This document shows positions 1-7,838 of a stretch of DNA of 64,000 bases, piece after piece. Positions within the stretch are counted from its first letter, which is position 1. Every line of letters begins with the position of its first letter. The position numbers were made by a program, and so were the translations under genes. The notes beneath the pieces were generated by a model. That model was not told the origin of the DNA and ran no database searches. It saw only the letters and a list, made by a program, of their open reading frames with translations. Source of the DNA: Myxococcus terminator_A (GTDB lineage: Bacteria > Myxococcota > Myxococcia > Myxococcales > Myxococcaceae); the NCBI GenBank assembly GCA_049194865.1, contig JBLZWL010000003.1, positions 174,958 to 238,957 on the forward strand. The letters are read 5' to 3'.

Positions 1-1
1 G

Positions 2-769
2 CTCTCCCGTCGCACGTTCGTCGCCGGAAGCGCCGTGGCCCTGTCCGGTTGTCACACCGAAAAGAGCTTGCCCATGCCACACGTCGAACACCGCCCGCTC
101 GCATCGCTGCCTAGAACCACGCTTTCGTGGCTCTCGCTCCGGGACCACTTCGTCGCGACGGTGGGCCCCCACTCCGGCCAGGGTCGGCCGCTGGGGCCGC
201 TGCTCGTCCTCGCGGATGCGACGTTCGCGCCGAAATCGCGGTTCCCCCTTCACCCGCATGAGGAGATGGAGATCCTCAGCATCGTCGTGGACGGGACGCT
301 GTCCCATCACGGAAACCAGGCTCACGGCGCGACGATGGGCCCGCGGACCGCGCAGTTGATTTCGGCGCGGAGCGGGATGGTGCACGCCGAGGGAAACGAC
401 ACAGACCGACCGACGCGGATGCTCCAGTTGTGGTTCCGGCCGCACACGTACGGCGGCCCCCCTGCCTACTACTCGCGCCAGCTCTCGGATGACGGACGTC
501 AGCTCATCGCGGGCGACGAAGGGATGCCTCTGCGCGCCGACGTGCGGGTCTGGTGGCTCCCGCTCGTCGCGGGCCGGCCCGAGAAGCTGACGCTCGACCG
601 CGTCCGTAACGGATACCTGCTCGCGACGACGGGACCGCTTCGGGTTGAGGCGCTCCAGGGCGGCGCGGGTGTGAACCTGGCGCTCGGCGAAGGCGCCGTG
701 CTCGGCGAGGGTTCGGTCACGGTGACAGCGGACATCGCGAGTTCGGCGCTCTGGATTGACCTTCCTTGA
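2..769 (+). CDS. Pirin family protein with Tat lipoprotein leader (5' end outside window)
   Basis: Pirin-like cupin. Pirins are metal-binding bicupins, some with quercetinase activity or a transcription-cofactor role. The N-terminal cupin signature is visible as HPHEEMEILSIVVDG, followed by the downstream HAEGN segment typical of the family. A GTG at 35 would give 244 residues, but the frame stays open to the window edge and the codons before it encode SRRTFVAGSAVALSGC. That is a twin-arginine motif followed by a lipobox ending in Cys, so the true start lies upstream of base 1 and the product is probably exported by Tat and lipidated. This is unusual, because most pirins are cytoplasmic. It converges on the double-CXXCG gene 18 bases away. 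Family assignment is firm; export is inferred from the leader alone. Confidence 0.85.
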   Translation, partial: LSRRTFVAGSAVALSGCHTEKSLPMPHVEHRPLASLPRTTLSWLSLRDHFVATVGPHSGQGRPLGPLLVLADATFAPKSRFPLHPHEEMEILSIVVDGTLSHHGNQAHGATMGPRTAQLISARSGMVHAEGNDTDRPTRMLQLWFRPHTYGGPPAYYSRQLSDDGRQLIAGDEGMPLRADVRVWWLPLVAGRPEKLTLDRVRNGYLLATTGPLRVEALQGGAGVNLALGEGAVLGEGSVTVTADIASSALWIDLP

Positions 770-787
770 TGCGGTGGCTCTTCGGGC

Positions 788-1510
788 TCAGCGGGTTGGC
801 AGCTCGCGGAACCTGAGGCCGTCCAATTCCAGCCGGAGCACGGCGTCTTTGAAACGCTCCGTGCCGATGACCATGGTGGCGAAGTTGGCCAGTCGGAACA
901 GGTCCAGGTCCGTGGGCAGGGAAGCCGCGTCCAGGATGGGCTCGTCAGGCCGAGAGAAACCAAACCGCCCGCATGTTGGACACGGCGTCGACATGCCCGG
1001 GGGAATGCAGTCCGGGTGGAGCCTCCCATGGGGAGCCACCTGGAGTTCCAACAGCTCCGGTGGGGGCTTCTGCCGGAATCGCAATGCCGTGGGATGGCCT
1101 GTCAGGCTCTTCACTCCCTCTGCATGGAGGCGCTCCATGGCTTCACGCTGAATCAGCGGCGCCGATATCACCCAGGCGAATGCAGGCAGCTTCCCGAACG
1201 ACTTCCCCACCATCGGCCCGAAGCGCGTACCCGGAGGAAGCGCGACATTCGGGGGTGCCAGCGGACGGACCAGTTCTCGCAGGCGCACGAACTCTGAAAA
1301 AGGTTCGGGCCGGGCCTTCTCCAATTCGCGGTGCTCCGGTAAGGGCGACAGGTCCACACCGGGGTAGAAGTGGCCGGTGCCACCCCAAGTAGCGCCGCAG
1401 GCGGGGCACCCCTTCAAACCGGGCAGCAGCCACTTGTGAATACCCTCGACCTCCCCGCCATGCTTCGCCACTGCAATGGCGTCCTCATCCACCCAGAAGA
1501 ATCGGCTCAT
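788..1510 (-). CDS. sitI6: Double-CXXCG motif immunity protein, SitI6-like
   Basis: A 240-residue protein with two CPxCG knuckles, CPACG near residue 35 and CPTCG near residue 180. This spacing defines the Myxococcaceae double-CXXCG family, whose members act as immunity proteins for SitA lipoprotein toxins exchanged between cells by TraA/TraB-dependent outer-membrane exchange. It begins 6 bases downstream of the toxin-like lipoprotein gene on the same strand, the usual toxin-then-immunity order. The Cys pairs probably bind zinc. There is no signal peptide, so it should act in the cytoplasm, where the toxin would be active. The family call rests on the motif pattern and the neighbour; the specific partner and the numbering as SitI6 are inferred. 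Confidence 0.8.
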   Translation of the reverse strand: MSRFFWVDEDAIAVAKHGGEVEGIHKWLLPGLKGCPACGATWGGTGHFYPGVDLSPLPEHRELEKARPEPFSEFVRLRELVRPLAPPNVALPPGTRFGPMVGKSFGKLPAFAWVISAPLIQREAMERLHAEGVKSLTGHPTALRFRQKPPPELLELQVAPHGRLHPDCIPPGMSTPCPTCGRFGFSRPDEPILDAASLPTDLDLFRLANFATMVIGTERFKDAVLRLELDGLRFRELPTR

Positions 1511-1516
1511 GTGCCC

Positions 1517-2188
1517 TCAAGCTCCAGGCTTCGAATAGTAGGGCTGGATAGGGCCTCCGATGAGCTGGAAACGGTAGATAAGCTCTCCTGCATGCTTGAA
1601 AATGGCCTCGGGTAGGGCGTTGGGATGATTTTCCTGAAACTGTCGCCAGGCCGCGTTCCACTCCCCTCCTCGTCCACCCACCCTGTGAATGCGATGATGA
1701 AGTTCAACGGGAATGGGTATCGTGTAGTGGTGAATCTTGACGCCCTGAGTCTCGAACCACTCTCGCAGCGCCGGCTCCTGCGGAAAGATGTGGTGCTTCT
1801 CCCAACGCCCGGCCGTGAGCTGGCGTGACGGAGGGATGACCTGGTCCGGAGCACCGTTCCAGTTGGGGAACGTCATGATGGAACCCGGAGGGAGTTTCTG
1901 CGCCCCGCCCCAATTCCTCCGAGGACCACTGCCCGGTGCCGCCGCGGCAGCGGGTGGGCGCGACGGCGGGAAGCGCGCCAACTCCACCGCTACCGGCGTG
2001 TCCTCGCAGCGATAGAAGCCACAGGTGTCGCCCAGACACAGGAGGGTTACGCACTGATCCTCTTCTGGCGTGTGACACTCCAGCTCGGCCTCGTCCCAGG
2101 CCTGCTGCACGGGGGGCTTTTCAACCGTGGAACAGCCGAGCCAGGACACCGCGACCAGCGCAAGCCATTGGGCGTGACGAATTCGCAT
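1517..2188 (-). CDS. sitA6: SitA6-like polymorphic toxin lipoprotein
   Basis: A 223-residue lipoprotein. The leader ends in SWLGC, so Cys19 should be lipidated. A Cys-rich segment (residues about 37-62, with four Cys) and a Pro/Ala linker follow. The C-terminal region (about 105-223) carries HH pairs in KHHIFPQ, IHHYTIPIPVELHHRIH and a following WNAAW. This His-rich arrangement resembles the HNH/Endo VII-like nuclease toxins with doubled His. SitA proteins in M. xanthus are lipoproteins passed to siblings by outer-membrane exchange, and they kill recipients that lack the matching SitI. Directly downstream lies the double-CXXCG immunity candidate. The GNAT gene ends 12 bases upstream, so the three may be co-transcribed. 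Lipoprotein nature and cassette order are visible; nuclease activity is inferred. Confidence 0.8.
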   Translation of the reverse strand: MRIRHAQWLALVAVSWLGCSTVEKPPVQQAWDEAELECHTPEEDQCVTLLCLGDTCGFYRCEDTPVAVELARFPPSRPPAAAAAPGSGPRRNWGGAQKLPPGSIMTFPNWNGAPDQVIPPSRQLTAGRWEKHHIFPQEPALREWFETQGVKIHHYTIPIPVELHHRIHRVGGRGGEWNAAWRQFQENHPNALPEAIFKHAGELIYRFQLIGGPIQPYYSKPGA

Positions 2189-2200
2189 GGGCCAAGCCCA

Positions 2201-3070
2201 TCACGTCCTCGCCATCACCGGGAAACGATTCGCGCCCTGGGGCAGCGAGAGATTGCGCACGAAGAGGTCCGCCTCCGTGTCCTCGCCGAGCACCTCCGCC
2301 CCCGGCCACCACCGGTCGGGCGTGAAGCCGAACTGGACTCTCTTCACGGGCTCTTCCACCAGTCGCGATAGATGCGGACGCAAGTCGAACCCCTCTCGCG
2401 CGAACACGTCCTCGATGTAGAGCGTGCCGTCCTCGACACCCGCGAAGACCCACGCATCCTCACTCAGCTTCCGCAGCGGACGCGCGAAGTTCGCCGCCGC
2501 GTACCAGGTCGCGACATGCCCATGCCGCCGCGCTCCGAAGCGCTCCGTCACGGGGACGCCCTCCTCCGCCAACTCCACCAATCTCGCTCGCACCGACACC
2601 TCCGCCACATCCAACACCGGCGCGGGCTCGCCTCCGGGAACCACGTCCAGCGTCACCCCGAACAACGTCTGCTCCCGGGGCGCGAAGCCAAAGCGCGGAT
2701 AGAAGTCGAGCACCTTCTTGTTCGCGAACAACAACATCGGCGCGTCACCACACGCCTCCATCGCCGCCTCCATCGCCAACCACGCCAGGCCCTGTCCCCG
2801 TCGCTCCGGCACACAACCCACCGCCCCGAGCTGATAGCCGACGACCTCCCTCCCCTCCACCCACAGGAACATCCTCATCACCGAGGCATTCGCCACCACG
2901 CGCCCCCCGTCCATCACGCTGAACGCGCGGTAGTCGTCGGTCCACTCGCCCCACGTGCACCAGCGGCGGAAGTCCACCGTGCGGAAGACGTGGGGCACGT
3001 ACTCACAGAAGGCGGCTTGCAGCTCGGGGGCGCGGTGGTCGATGACCACGACCTGGGGTGACTTCGACAT
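2201..3070 (-). CDS. GNAT family N-acetyltransferase
   Basis: Acetyl-CoA-dependent acyltransferase of the GNAT superfamily; the substrate cannot be read from sequence. The core motif A is seen as VGCVPERRGQGLAWLAMEAA, a beta strand followed by the R/Q-x-x-G-x-G/A pyrophosphate loop. It is followed by LLFANKKVLDFYPRFGF, the usual last part of the fold. About 130 further C-terminal residues have no recognisable motif and could form a second, degenerate GNAT lobe. The open frame extends to 3154, but the ATG at 3070 (MSKSPQ) gives the normal N-terminus with a strand beginning QVVVIDH. It lies just upstream of the SitA-like gene on the same strand. A role in that cassette is possible but unsupported. 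Confidence 0.8.
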   Translation of the reverse strand: MSKSPQVVVIDHRAPELQAAFCEYVPHVFRTVDFRRWCTWGEWTDDYRAFSVMDGGRVVANASVMRMFLWVEGREVVGYQLGAVGCVPERRGQGLAWLAMEAAMEACGDAPMLLFANKKVLDFYPRFGFAPREQTLFGVTLDVVPGGEPAPVLDVAEVSVRARLVELAEEGVPVTERFGARRHGHVATWYAAANFARPLRKLSEDAWVFAGVEDGTLYIEDVFAREGFDLRPHLSRLVEEPVKRVQFGFTPDRWWPGAEVLGEDTEADLFVRNLSLPQGANRFPVMART

Positions 3071-3313
3071 GGGATGCATGAACATCACAAACGCACGCGG
3101 GTTGGGAAATTCCCGCACGGCGCCGCGTCGACCCGGGACGCACGTGCCTTCCACGGGAACGCAGGCCGTGCTCTCTCGCGTGCGATAGGCAACACGCCCC
3201 GCGAAGCCAGACCCGCGTGCGATTTCAACCCCCGGGATTCACTGACAGGACGTCGCTGGCTCGACGACTGCACAGGGCCGTCGCGCCAACCCCCTCACAC
3301 AAGGAGCCGCCAC

Positions 3314-4336
3314 ATGTGCACCGACTTCCTCGTCGTCGCCTCGGACAAGAGTGTCGTCAATGGCCGCAGCATGGAGTTCGGCGTCGACCTCGACTCGAAG
3401 CTCCTCGTCCGCGCCCCTGGTGAGAAGTTCATCTCCCCCTCCCCCAAGGGCCTCAACGGCCTGACGTGGACCGCCACCTACGGCTACGTCGGCCTCACCG
3501 CCAAGGGCGGCCTCCCCATCATGGTCGACGGGCTCAACACCGCGGGCCTGTCCACCGGCAGCCTGTGGCTGCCCGAGTCCCGCTACCCCAAGGTCACCGA
3601 CAACTCCAAGGCCCTGTCGCTGGCGCAGTTCCCTGGCTGGGTGCTCGGCAGCTTCGCCACCGTCGCCGAGGTGAAGACCGCCCTCCAGGAAGGCGCGGCC
3701 CAGGTCTGGGAGAGCGACTGGCTGGCCCAGTACCTGCCCCTGCACTTCCCCATCCACGACGCCCAGGGCAACAGCCTGGTCGTCGAGTTCCTCGACGGGG
3801 AGATGCACCTGCACGACAACCCCGTCGCCGTGCTCACCAACGCGCCCCCCTTCCCCGTCCAGCTCCAGAACCTCCGCGAGTACGTGGGCCTGTCCCCGTG
3901 GGACGCCAAGGCCGTGGACCTGGGCAGCGAGACCTTCACCCAGCCCGGCCACGGCAGCGGCCTGCGCGGCCTGCCCGGCGACCCGATGCCGCCCTCCCGC
4001 TTCGTGCGCGCCGCGTACCTCAAGCAGTTCGCCCGCCCCGTCGCCAACGCCACCGAGGCCACCACCCTCGCCTTCCACCTGCTCAACACCGTCGACATCC
4101 CGCGCGGCACGGTCCGCTCACTCGACGAGAAGTCCCTCAAGGAAGAGGACGACTACACCCAGTGGACCGTGGTCAAGGACCTCACCCACACCGTCCTCAA
4201 CGTGCGCTTCTACGACGACCTGCTCATCTACTCGGTGAACCTCAAGACGCTCGACTTCAAGAACGCAGGCGGCAAGACGTTCGCCGTGCCCACCAGCCCC
4301 ACGTCCATCGACATCACTTCCAAGCTGACGACCTGA
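3314..4336 (+). CDS. Linear amide C-N hydrolase, choloylglycine hydrolase family
   Basis: Ntn-hydrolase of the bile-salt-hydrolase / penicillin-V-acylase family, which cleaves linear amide bonds such as acyl-homoserine lactone or penicillin V side chains. The ATG at 3314 follows an AAGGAG at 3301-3306 and gives MCTDF. Removal of Met exposes Cys2 as the N-terminal nucleophile, which fixes this start although the frame is open further upstream. NGRSMEF (Arg18) and DGLNTAGLS match conserved active-site segments. The 340-residue length is normal. No signal peptide is evident, so the enzyme should be cytoplasmic, unlike many Gram-negative members. The substrate is unknown. A strong intrinsic terminator follows at 4386. 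Confidence 0.9.
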   Translation: MCTDFLVVASDKSVVNGRSMEFGVDLDSKLLVRAPGEKFISPSPKGLNGLTWTATYGYVGLTAKGGLPIMVDGLNTAGLSTGSLWLPESRYPKVTDNSKALSLAQFPGWVLGSFATVAEVKTALQEGAAQVWESDWLAQYLPLHFPIHDAQGNSLVVEFLDGEMHLHDNPVAVLTNAPPFPVQLQNLREYVGLSPWDAKAVDLGSETFTQPGHGSGLRGLPGDPMPPSRFVRAAYLKQFARPVANATEATTLAFHLLNTVDIPRGTVRSLDEKSLKEEDDYTQWTVVKDLTHTVLNVRFYDDLLIYSVNLKTLDFKNAGGKTFAVPTSPTSIDITSKLTT

Positions 4337-4385
4337 GCCCCATCGACTCCGGACGTGGCCCGGGGTTCGAGTGAACCCTCACGGC

Positions 4386-4422
4386 ATACCCGCCCCTTGA
4401 ATTCCTCGGGGGCGGGTATTTT
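4386..4422 (+). terminator. Intrinsic terminator after the amidase gene
   Basis: An 11-bp perfect inverted repeat (ATACCCGCCCC at 4386-4396 with GGGGCGGGTAT at 4409-4419) flanks a 12-base loop and runs into a short T stretch. It lies 50 bases after the amidase stop codon and before the lipoprotein start, as expected for a rho-independent terminator. Confidence 0.8.
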
Positions 4423-4519
4423 CGTGTCGGGATTGAATGTGCAACTGGTGTACACGTCCCAGCCGCCACACCGCCGGGCTGCTCCCGCGCGGCCTCATTC
4501 CAATTCAGGAGCACACCTC

Positions 4520-5254
4520 ATGAAGCGCCTCATCCAGGGACTCTCCCTGACGTCCTTGTGTCTCTCGCTGGCGGCCTGCGGTGCCAACAAGTTCTACACG
4601 CTGCCCGTCGACTCGAATGACGCCTCGACGACCAAGACGTCCATTGGGGTCTGCGCCCTGGAGAGCGGGCTCGAGTCGCAGGCCCTGGACAACACGGCCA
4701 TCGCCGTCACCTACGACGCGGCCTCCACGATGTACTACCGGTACAACGGCAAGGACGCGTACACCTTCCAGGTCTCCGTGGACGACAAGCAGGTTCCTCC
4801 GGCGGAGCTGGAGGCGAAGCTCGCCACCGTGCGCAAGAAGGGCGAGGAGCTGTACCTCTGCGCCCAGGACCGCATCAACCCGCGCTTCGTCGCCGTCGCT
4901 CCCGAGCCGGCTCGGACGAACGTCACCATCAACGTGAACACTCCGGGCGCGAGCTCGCGGGACACCGTGTCCGCGGGCGCGTCGGTGTCGACGAACACGG
5001 CCTCGGCCTCGACGACGTCCTCTGCCGCCTCGGTGGACCTGGGCGATGGCACCTGCGCCCGCGCCGTGGACTGCTATGCGCGGCTGGCCAAGACGGTCTG
5101 CGAGGGCGCGCAGGACTGCAGCTTCAAGGTGGAGATTTCGGGCAACGACGAGACGAGCTGCCGTGATGCGCTGCTCCGCGTCCCGGACCTGCTCCAGCCG
5201 TTCAAGATGATTCGCCCCAACCTCTCCGCGCCGGCCGTCTGCCGCGCCGAGTAG
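4520..5254 (+). CDS. Lipoprotein of unknown function
   Basis: A 244-residue predicted lipoprotein. From the ATG at 4520 the leader MKRLIQGLSLTSLCLSLAAC ends in a clear lipobox; an AGGA at 4507-4510 supports this start over the longer open frame. The mature part has a Ser/Thr/Ala-rich stretch at about residues 135-180 that looks like a disordered linker. It is followed by a Cys-containing C-terminal module (CARAVDCYARLAKTVC, then CSFKVEISGNDETSC). Even Cys spacing suggests disulfides in the periplasm or outer membrane. I do not recognise a family. It is bounded on both sides by terminator-like hairpins, so it is probably monocistronic. Confidence 0.75.
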   Translation: MKRLIQGLSLTSLCLSLAACGANKFYTLPVDSNDASTTKTSIGVCALESGLESQALDNTAIAVTYDAASTMYYRYNGKDAYTFQVSVDDKQVPPAELEAKLATVRKKGEELYLCAQDRINPRFVAVAPEPARTNVTINVNTPGASSRDTVSAGASVSTNTASASTTSSAASVDLGDGTCARAVDCYARLAKTVCEGAQDCSFKVEISGNDETSCRDALLRVPDLLQPFKMIRPNLSAPAVCRAE

Positions 5255-5312
5255 TCCTCCCCATGCAACCCGCCTCCGGCGTTGTGCCGGAGCGTGGGCG
5301 TTGGAAGGACTT

Positions 5313-5344
5313 CCGCCGGAGCCCTGTGTCCAGGGCTCCGGCGG
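5313..5344. terminator. Bidirectional hairpin between convergent genes
   Basis: A perfect 14-bp stem (CCGCCGGAGCCCTG at 5313-5326 with its complement at 5331-5344) has a 4-base loop and lies between the convergent lipoprotein and oxidoreductase genes. There is no T tract on either side, so termination is inferred from position and stem strength. Confidence 0.65.
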
Positions 5345-5371
5345 TGTACCCGCGACACAGGCTTCGCGCGC

Positions 5372-6352
5372 TCAGTTGATGCGCAGGGCCAGCTTGCCCA
5401 GGTGGTGCTTGCCCACGGCCTCGTGCGCGCCTCGGACGTCATCCAGGCGGTAGACCTTCGAGACCTCGACGTGGAAGGGACCAGACTCGATGAGGCTGTT
5501 GAGGCGGCCGAGCACCTTGGGGTTCGCCTCGCCGTTGTAGGCGGTCGCCTTGACGCCCTCGGGGCCCTTGGGCGCGGGCTCGACGCCGTTGGGGTAGGCG
5601 ATGTGGCCGCCCTTCTTCAAGACGCCCTTGAGCAGCTCGTTCACCTTGTCTCCGCCCACGAGCACCAGCGCCGCGTCGAGGCCGTCCGGAGCGAAGTCCC
5701 GCACCGCCTTCGCGACGTCGTCGGAGCGGCCGTCCACGGCCTTGTCCGCGCCCAGCTTCTTCATCAACTCCACGCCGTCCGCGCCGGAAGCCACCGCGAG
5801 CACCTTGGCGCCGAGCCGCTTGGCCAGCTGCACCGCGAGGTGACCCACGCCGCCGCTCGCGCCGTACACCAGCAGCGTGGTGCCCTGGCCGACCTTGAGG
5901 GTGTCTTCGACGCCTTGGAGGGCCGTGATTCCATCCGCCGCCAGCACGCCCGCCTGCTCCGCGCTCAGTCCCTTGGGTACGGGCGCGGTGTCCAGGGCCC
6001 TCACCGCGGTGTATTCCGCGTAGAAGCCTCCCTTCTCGTTCAGGAAGCCGAAGGCGTAGACCTTGTCGCCGACCTTGAGGTTCTTGACGCCTTCGCCCAG
6101 CGCGACGACGGTGCCTGCGCCATCCGTGCCGAGCACGTAGGGGAAGGACGCCTTGCTACCCGGCTTGTAGCCTTCCATCTCGCCCGCGCGCTCGGCGGGG
6201 TCCCACTGGCCGATGCCGGCGGTCTCTACCTGGATGAGCACCTCGCCGGGGCCTACCTGGGGGACGGGGACGGTCTTGGTGGCGAGAACTTCCGGTCCGC
6301 CGAAGCGGTCGATGGCGGCGGCCTTCATCTGAGAGGGAACGGAGGTCTTCAT
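5372..6352 (-). CDS. NADP-dependent quinone oxidoreductase-type dehydrogenase
   Basis: Medium-chain dehydrogenase/reductase of the zeta-crystallin / quinone oxidoreductase branch. The N-terminal GroES-like half is followed by the nucleotide-binding turn GASGGVGHLAVQLAKRLGA and a downstream Rossmann core. The Cys residues that hold zinc in alcohol dehydrogenases are absent, so NAD(P)H-dependent reduction of quinones or enones is more likely than alcohol oxidation. The 326-residue length is standard, and the predicted location is cytoplasmic. It stands alone, convergent with the lipoprotein gene and divergent from the secreted protein at 6552. The substrate is unknown. Confidence 0.88.
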   Translation of the reverse strand: MKTSVPSQMKAAAIDRFGGPEVLATKTVPVPQVGPGEVLIQVETAGIGQWDPAERAGEMEGYKPGSKASFPYVLGTDGAGTVVALGEGVKNLKVGDKVYAFGFLNEKGGFYAEYTAVRALDTAPVPKGLSAEQAGVLAADGITALQGVEDTLKVGQGTTLLVYGASGGVGHLAVQLAKRLGAKVLAVASGADGVELMKKLGADKAVDGRSDDVAKAVRDFAPDGLDAALVLVGGDKVNELLKGVLKKGGHIAYPNGVEPAPKGPEGVKATAYNGEANPKVLGRLNSLIESGPFHVEVSKVYRLDDVRGAHEAVGKHHLGKLALRIN

Positions 6353-6551
6353 GGAAGTGGCTCCTCGCGGGCAGAGGCCCCGCGACGGATAGGGTTCCTC
6401 CGCAGGCTGGTCATGGGTGGGAGGAATTGCAGAAGGAGCGACGAAGCCCCGAGCCAGGGCATGCCCTCATGCCCGCCGCCCAGGCACGGGAGGCCAGCAG
6501 ACTGGCGTACAGTCGCGCGGCGGATATTCCCTGAAGACTCCGGAGGCGGAG

Positions 6552-7022
6552 ATGTCGTCGCGACTGAAGCTGCGCTCGCTGCTCGTGGGTGGTGTCCTGT
6601 TGCTGTCCTCCACCGCCGGGAGCGCGAGCGCTCCGAGCGTGTCACTGGGAGGAATCGAGCTGCGCGTCTTCGACCGGCAGAAGGGCTCCATTGTCACGGT
6701 GGAGGAGGCCTCGGACCCGTATGGGATGAACGTGGACGCGATGCTGCTGGTGAAGGTGCAGGGCCAGTACGAAGGGGACAAACCGCTGAAGCTGAAGCTC
6801 GTGGTGAGCGCGCCGAAGGAGGAGTCGGAGGCGGGCTCGCGGCGCGCATGGAAGGTGACGCAGACGCGGGAGCTGCATGTGCTGGCGGAGAGCGGCGTGA
6901 CGATGGTGCCCTTCCTGATGCCCTACGAGTGCTCGTCCACCGTGAAGGTGGTCGCCACGCTGTCGGGCCCGGGCATCAATGGGAGCAAGAAGCTGGACAC
7001 CGCGTTTCCGTGCGCGGAGTGA
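6552..7022 (+). CDS. Secreted protein of unknown function
   Basis: A 156-residue protein. The ATG at 6552, preceded by GGAGGCGGAG, gives a clean signal peptide: a basic start, then LLVGGVLLLSSTAGSASA with an Ala-x-Ala cleavage site. The mature part is mostly predicted beta strand and includes MLLVKVQGQYEGDKPLKLKL, consistent with a small beta-sandwich. No family is recognised. Two Cys (in YECSS and near the C-terminus) could form a disulfide. It ends 6 bases before the convergent HNH nuclease gene, so their 3' ends nearly touch. Confidence 0.7.
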   Translation: MSSRLKLRSLLVGGVLLLSSTAGSASAPSVSLGGIELRVFDRQKGSIVTVEEASDPYGMNVDAMLLVKVQGQYEGDKPLKLKLVVSAPKEESEAGSRRAWKVTQTRELHVLAESGVTMVPFLMPYECSSTVKVVATLSGPGINGSKKLDTAFPCAE

Positions 7023-7028
7023 GACGGG

Positions 7029-7838
7029 TCACCAGTTGAGCGCTTCGGGGGCATTCGAGAAGGGCAGCAGCAGATCTCCGATGAGCGCGTGTTGACGCTT
7101 CATCTCGAACCAGACCGAGGGATGCTGACGCGCTCGCACCTGCCCTGCCAGCATGTCGAGCTGCGCCTTCGGCATGCCCTGTGACTTCTCGTGGACGTAC
7201 ACCTTGAGGTGATTGAGGTAGTCCACGTAGGCGGAGCGCCGCGCGCTGGGCAGGATGTCGCGCAGATTCAATCGGAGCTCGCGAATCGTGTACTCGGCGC
7301 GAGCATGTTCGACTGTCCCCGGCCTGGCGCGTGGAAGGAACCAGAAGGTGTCACGCAGGTCGAGGGACAGAAACTCGGTCGGGTCCTCGAGGCGAGGGTC
7401 GATGAACACGGGCTTGCCCACGATGGGTGGTACGACGGGCGCTCTCCGGGCTCGCTGCACGCTGGTGAGGCGCCCCGTGTCCTCGGCGAAGACCGCGAAG
7501 TGGTCGTTCTTGTGCAGGTTGCAGATGCCGCACGCGTAGAGGTAGTTCATCCACGCGAAGACCACTTCGGGGTAGAGCGACTTCGGACGGATGTGCTCCA
7601 CCTCGTCCGCGCAGGAGTCTTCGCAATAGGCGCAGCGCCGCGCGCCTGAACACATCCGCGTCAGCGTGGCTTTGACGTCATCGAAGACGGGATTGCCGAG
7701 CTTGTTCGCCGAGGAAAAGCTCTTCTTGGCCCTCGCCACTCGCTCCGCATAGTCCGGCAGCGAATCGACTGTCCGCTGATGGTCCGCGAGGCCCGTGAGC
7801 GCGGCGGCCGACAACGGGCTGTCCGGCAGCCGGATCAC
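7029..7838 (-). CDS. ptuB: HNH endonuclease, PtuB-like (Septu defence)
   Basis: A 269-residue HNH nuclease. Zinc-knuckle pairs C69-x-x-C72 and C103-x-x-C106 flank the core, in which E81-H82 (in EVEHIRPKSLYP), N98 and N107 occupy the expected catalytic and metal positions. This layout matches the HNH proteins encoded with AAA ATPases in Septu and in retron-associated Septu modules. The start overlaps the ATPase stop by four bases, so the two are translationally coupled with the ATPase first, as in ptuAB. In Septu the ATPase and HNH form a complex that degrades nucleic acid when phage infection relieves inhibition. No reverse transcriptase or msDNA is seen nearby, so a retron variant is unlikely. 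Confidence 0.82.
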   Translation of the reverse strand: MIRLPDSPLSAAALTGLADHQRTVDSLPDYAERVARAKKSFSSANKLGNPVFDDVKATLTRMCSGARRCAYCEDSCADEVEHIRPKSLYPEVVFAWMNYLYACGICNLHKNDHFAVFAEDTGRLTSVQRARRAPVVPPIVGKPVFIDPRLEDPTEFLSLDLRDTFWFLPRARPGTVEHARAEYTIRELRLNLRDILPSARRSAYVDYLNHLKVYVHEKSQGMPKAQLDMLAGQVRARQHPSVWFEMKRQHALIGDLLLPFSNAPEALNW

